64,000 nt of DNA from Vreelandella alkaliphila (GTDB lineage: Bacteria > Pseudomonadota > Gammaproteobacteria > Pseudomonadales > Halomonadaceae). The position numbers and the translations under genes were made by a program. Where the stretch lies: assembly GCF_016107625.1 (NCBI RefSeq), contig NZ_JABASV010000011.1, forward strand, positions 1-64,000, written 5' to 3'. Of this stretch, positions 63,850 to 64,000 are shown in pieces (the first letter of the stretch is position 1; each line of letters begins with the position of its first letter). The notes under the pieces are model-generated. The model was not told where the DNA came from and searched no databases. It saw only the letters and a list, made by a program, of their open reading frames with translations.

Positions 63850-64000
63850 AAGCACGCTTTCCCAGCGCTGTTTGGTGGCGGCTTTCTCCAGGGCAGCGTT
63901 TACACGAAGTGACCCACATCATGCAGCCCAATGTGCCGCTCGTTCTGCACGGTGTGTTTGAGTGGTTAGCGGCAGTGCTGCACTCTGATATGAGCAGCGA
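63801..64000 (+). CDS. 5' part of a further P-loop protein in the cob operon, cut by the window edge
   Basis: The open frame starts MQLFIGGACAGKRDVVKARF and stays open to the window end (66 codons). GGAGAG is 5 nt upstream of the ATG, which lies inside the end of cobC. GGACAGKRD looks like a degenerate version of the CobU P-loop GGARSGKSQ. It is not a duplicate of the CobU already encoded nearby; the sequence otherwise differs. Likely a CobU-related nucleotide-binding protein of the cobalamin set, but too little is visible for a firm name. Confidence 0.65.
   Translation, partial: MQLFIGGACAGKRDVVKARFPSAVWWRLSPGQRLHEVTHIMQPNVPLVLHGVFEWLAAVLHSDMSS

Overview
The window looks like chromosome of a moderately halophilic gammaproteobacterium, most likely Halomonas or a close relative (Halomonadaceae). 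The grounds are the alpha-glucosidase at 18.9-20.5 kb, which matches my memory of the characterised Halomonas sp. H11 enzyme including Asp202/Glu271/Asp333, a Pseudomonas-style fruB-fruK-fruA operon, an Entner-Doudoroff gene set under HexR-like sites, and a large K+ uptake block. This is recognition by eye; no database search was run.

Layout. 0-4.4 kb: purine-catabolism gene uraD, a Tsx/OmpK-like porin, an HPP membrane protein divergent from a TetR regulator with twin operators, a decayed HAD hydrolase gene, and a GFA-family enzyme. 4.5-16.4 kb: central carbon metabolism (pgi; the fruBKA fructose PTS with divergent cra; mgsA and pykA; gap). 16.4-25.8 kb: an alpha-glucoside uptake and hydrolysis operon (aglEFGAK plus a LacI regulator) divergent from a ScrY/LamB-type porin. 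25.9-31.5 kb: malT, a second GH13 alpha-glucosidase and malK. 31.7-33.8 kb: a DUF3455 exported protein and an ECF sigma/anti-sigma pair. 33.8-44.8 kb: potassium uptake (trkA, kdpFABCDE, trkH). 45.0-48.7 kb: malEFG. 49.1-58.5 kb: zwf-pgl-eda, a GH32 sucrose/fructan hydrolase, and the operon edd-glk-AKR-fructokinase. 58.8-64 kb: late cobalamin genes cobT-cbiB-cobD-cobU-cobS-cobC and the start of a further P-loop gene cut by the window edge.

How it works together (inference). Alpha-glucosides and probably sucrose cross the outer membrane through the ScrY-like porin and enter by the Agl ABC transporter; maltose and maltodextrins enter by MalEFG with MalK encoded 14 kb away. Two GH13 enzymes and one GH32 enzyme release glucose and fructose. 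Glk and fructokinase phosphorylate them, Pgi links F6P to G6P, and Zwf-Pgl-Edd-Eda plus Gap and Pyk complete an Entner-Doudoroff route to pyruvate. The same 14-bp LacI-type operator (CTTAAWCGATTAAG) occurs twice before agl and once before the GH32 gene. HexR-like sites (TGTAGTAAAATTACA-type) lie before pgi, between pykA and gap, before zwf and twice before edd. A Cra site lies between fruB and cra, and MalT-box-like sites precede the second GH13 gene and malE.

I see no phage, insertion sequence, CRISPR, rRNA or tRNA. The less ordinary signals are non-coding: shared operators, a terminator buried in a coding 3' end, short tandem repeat arrays in leaders and spacers, and one broken gene.
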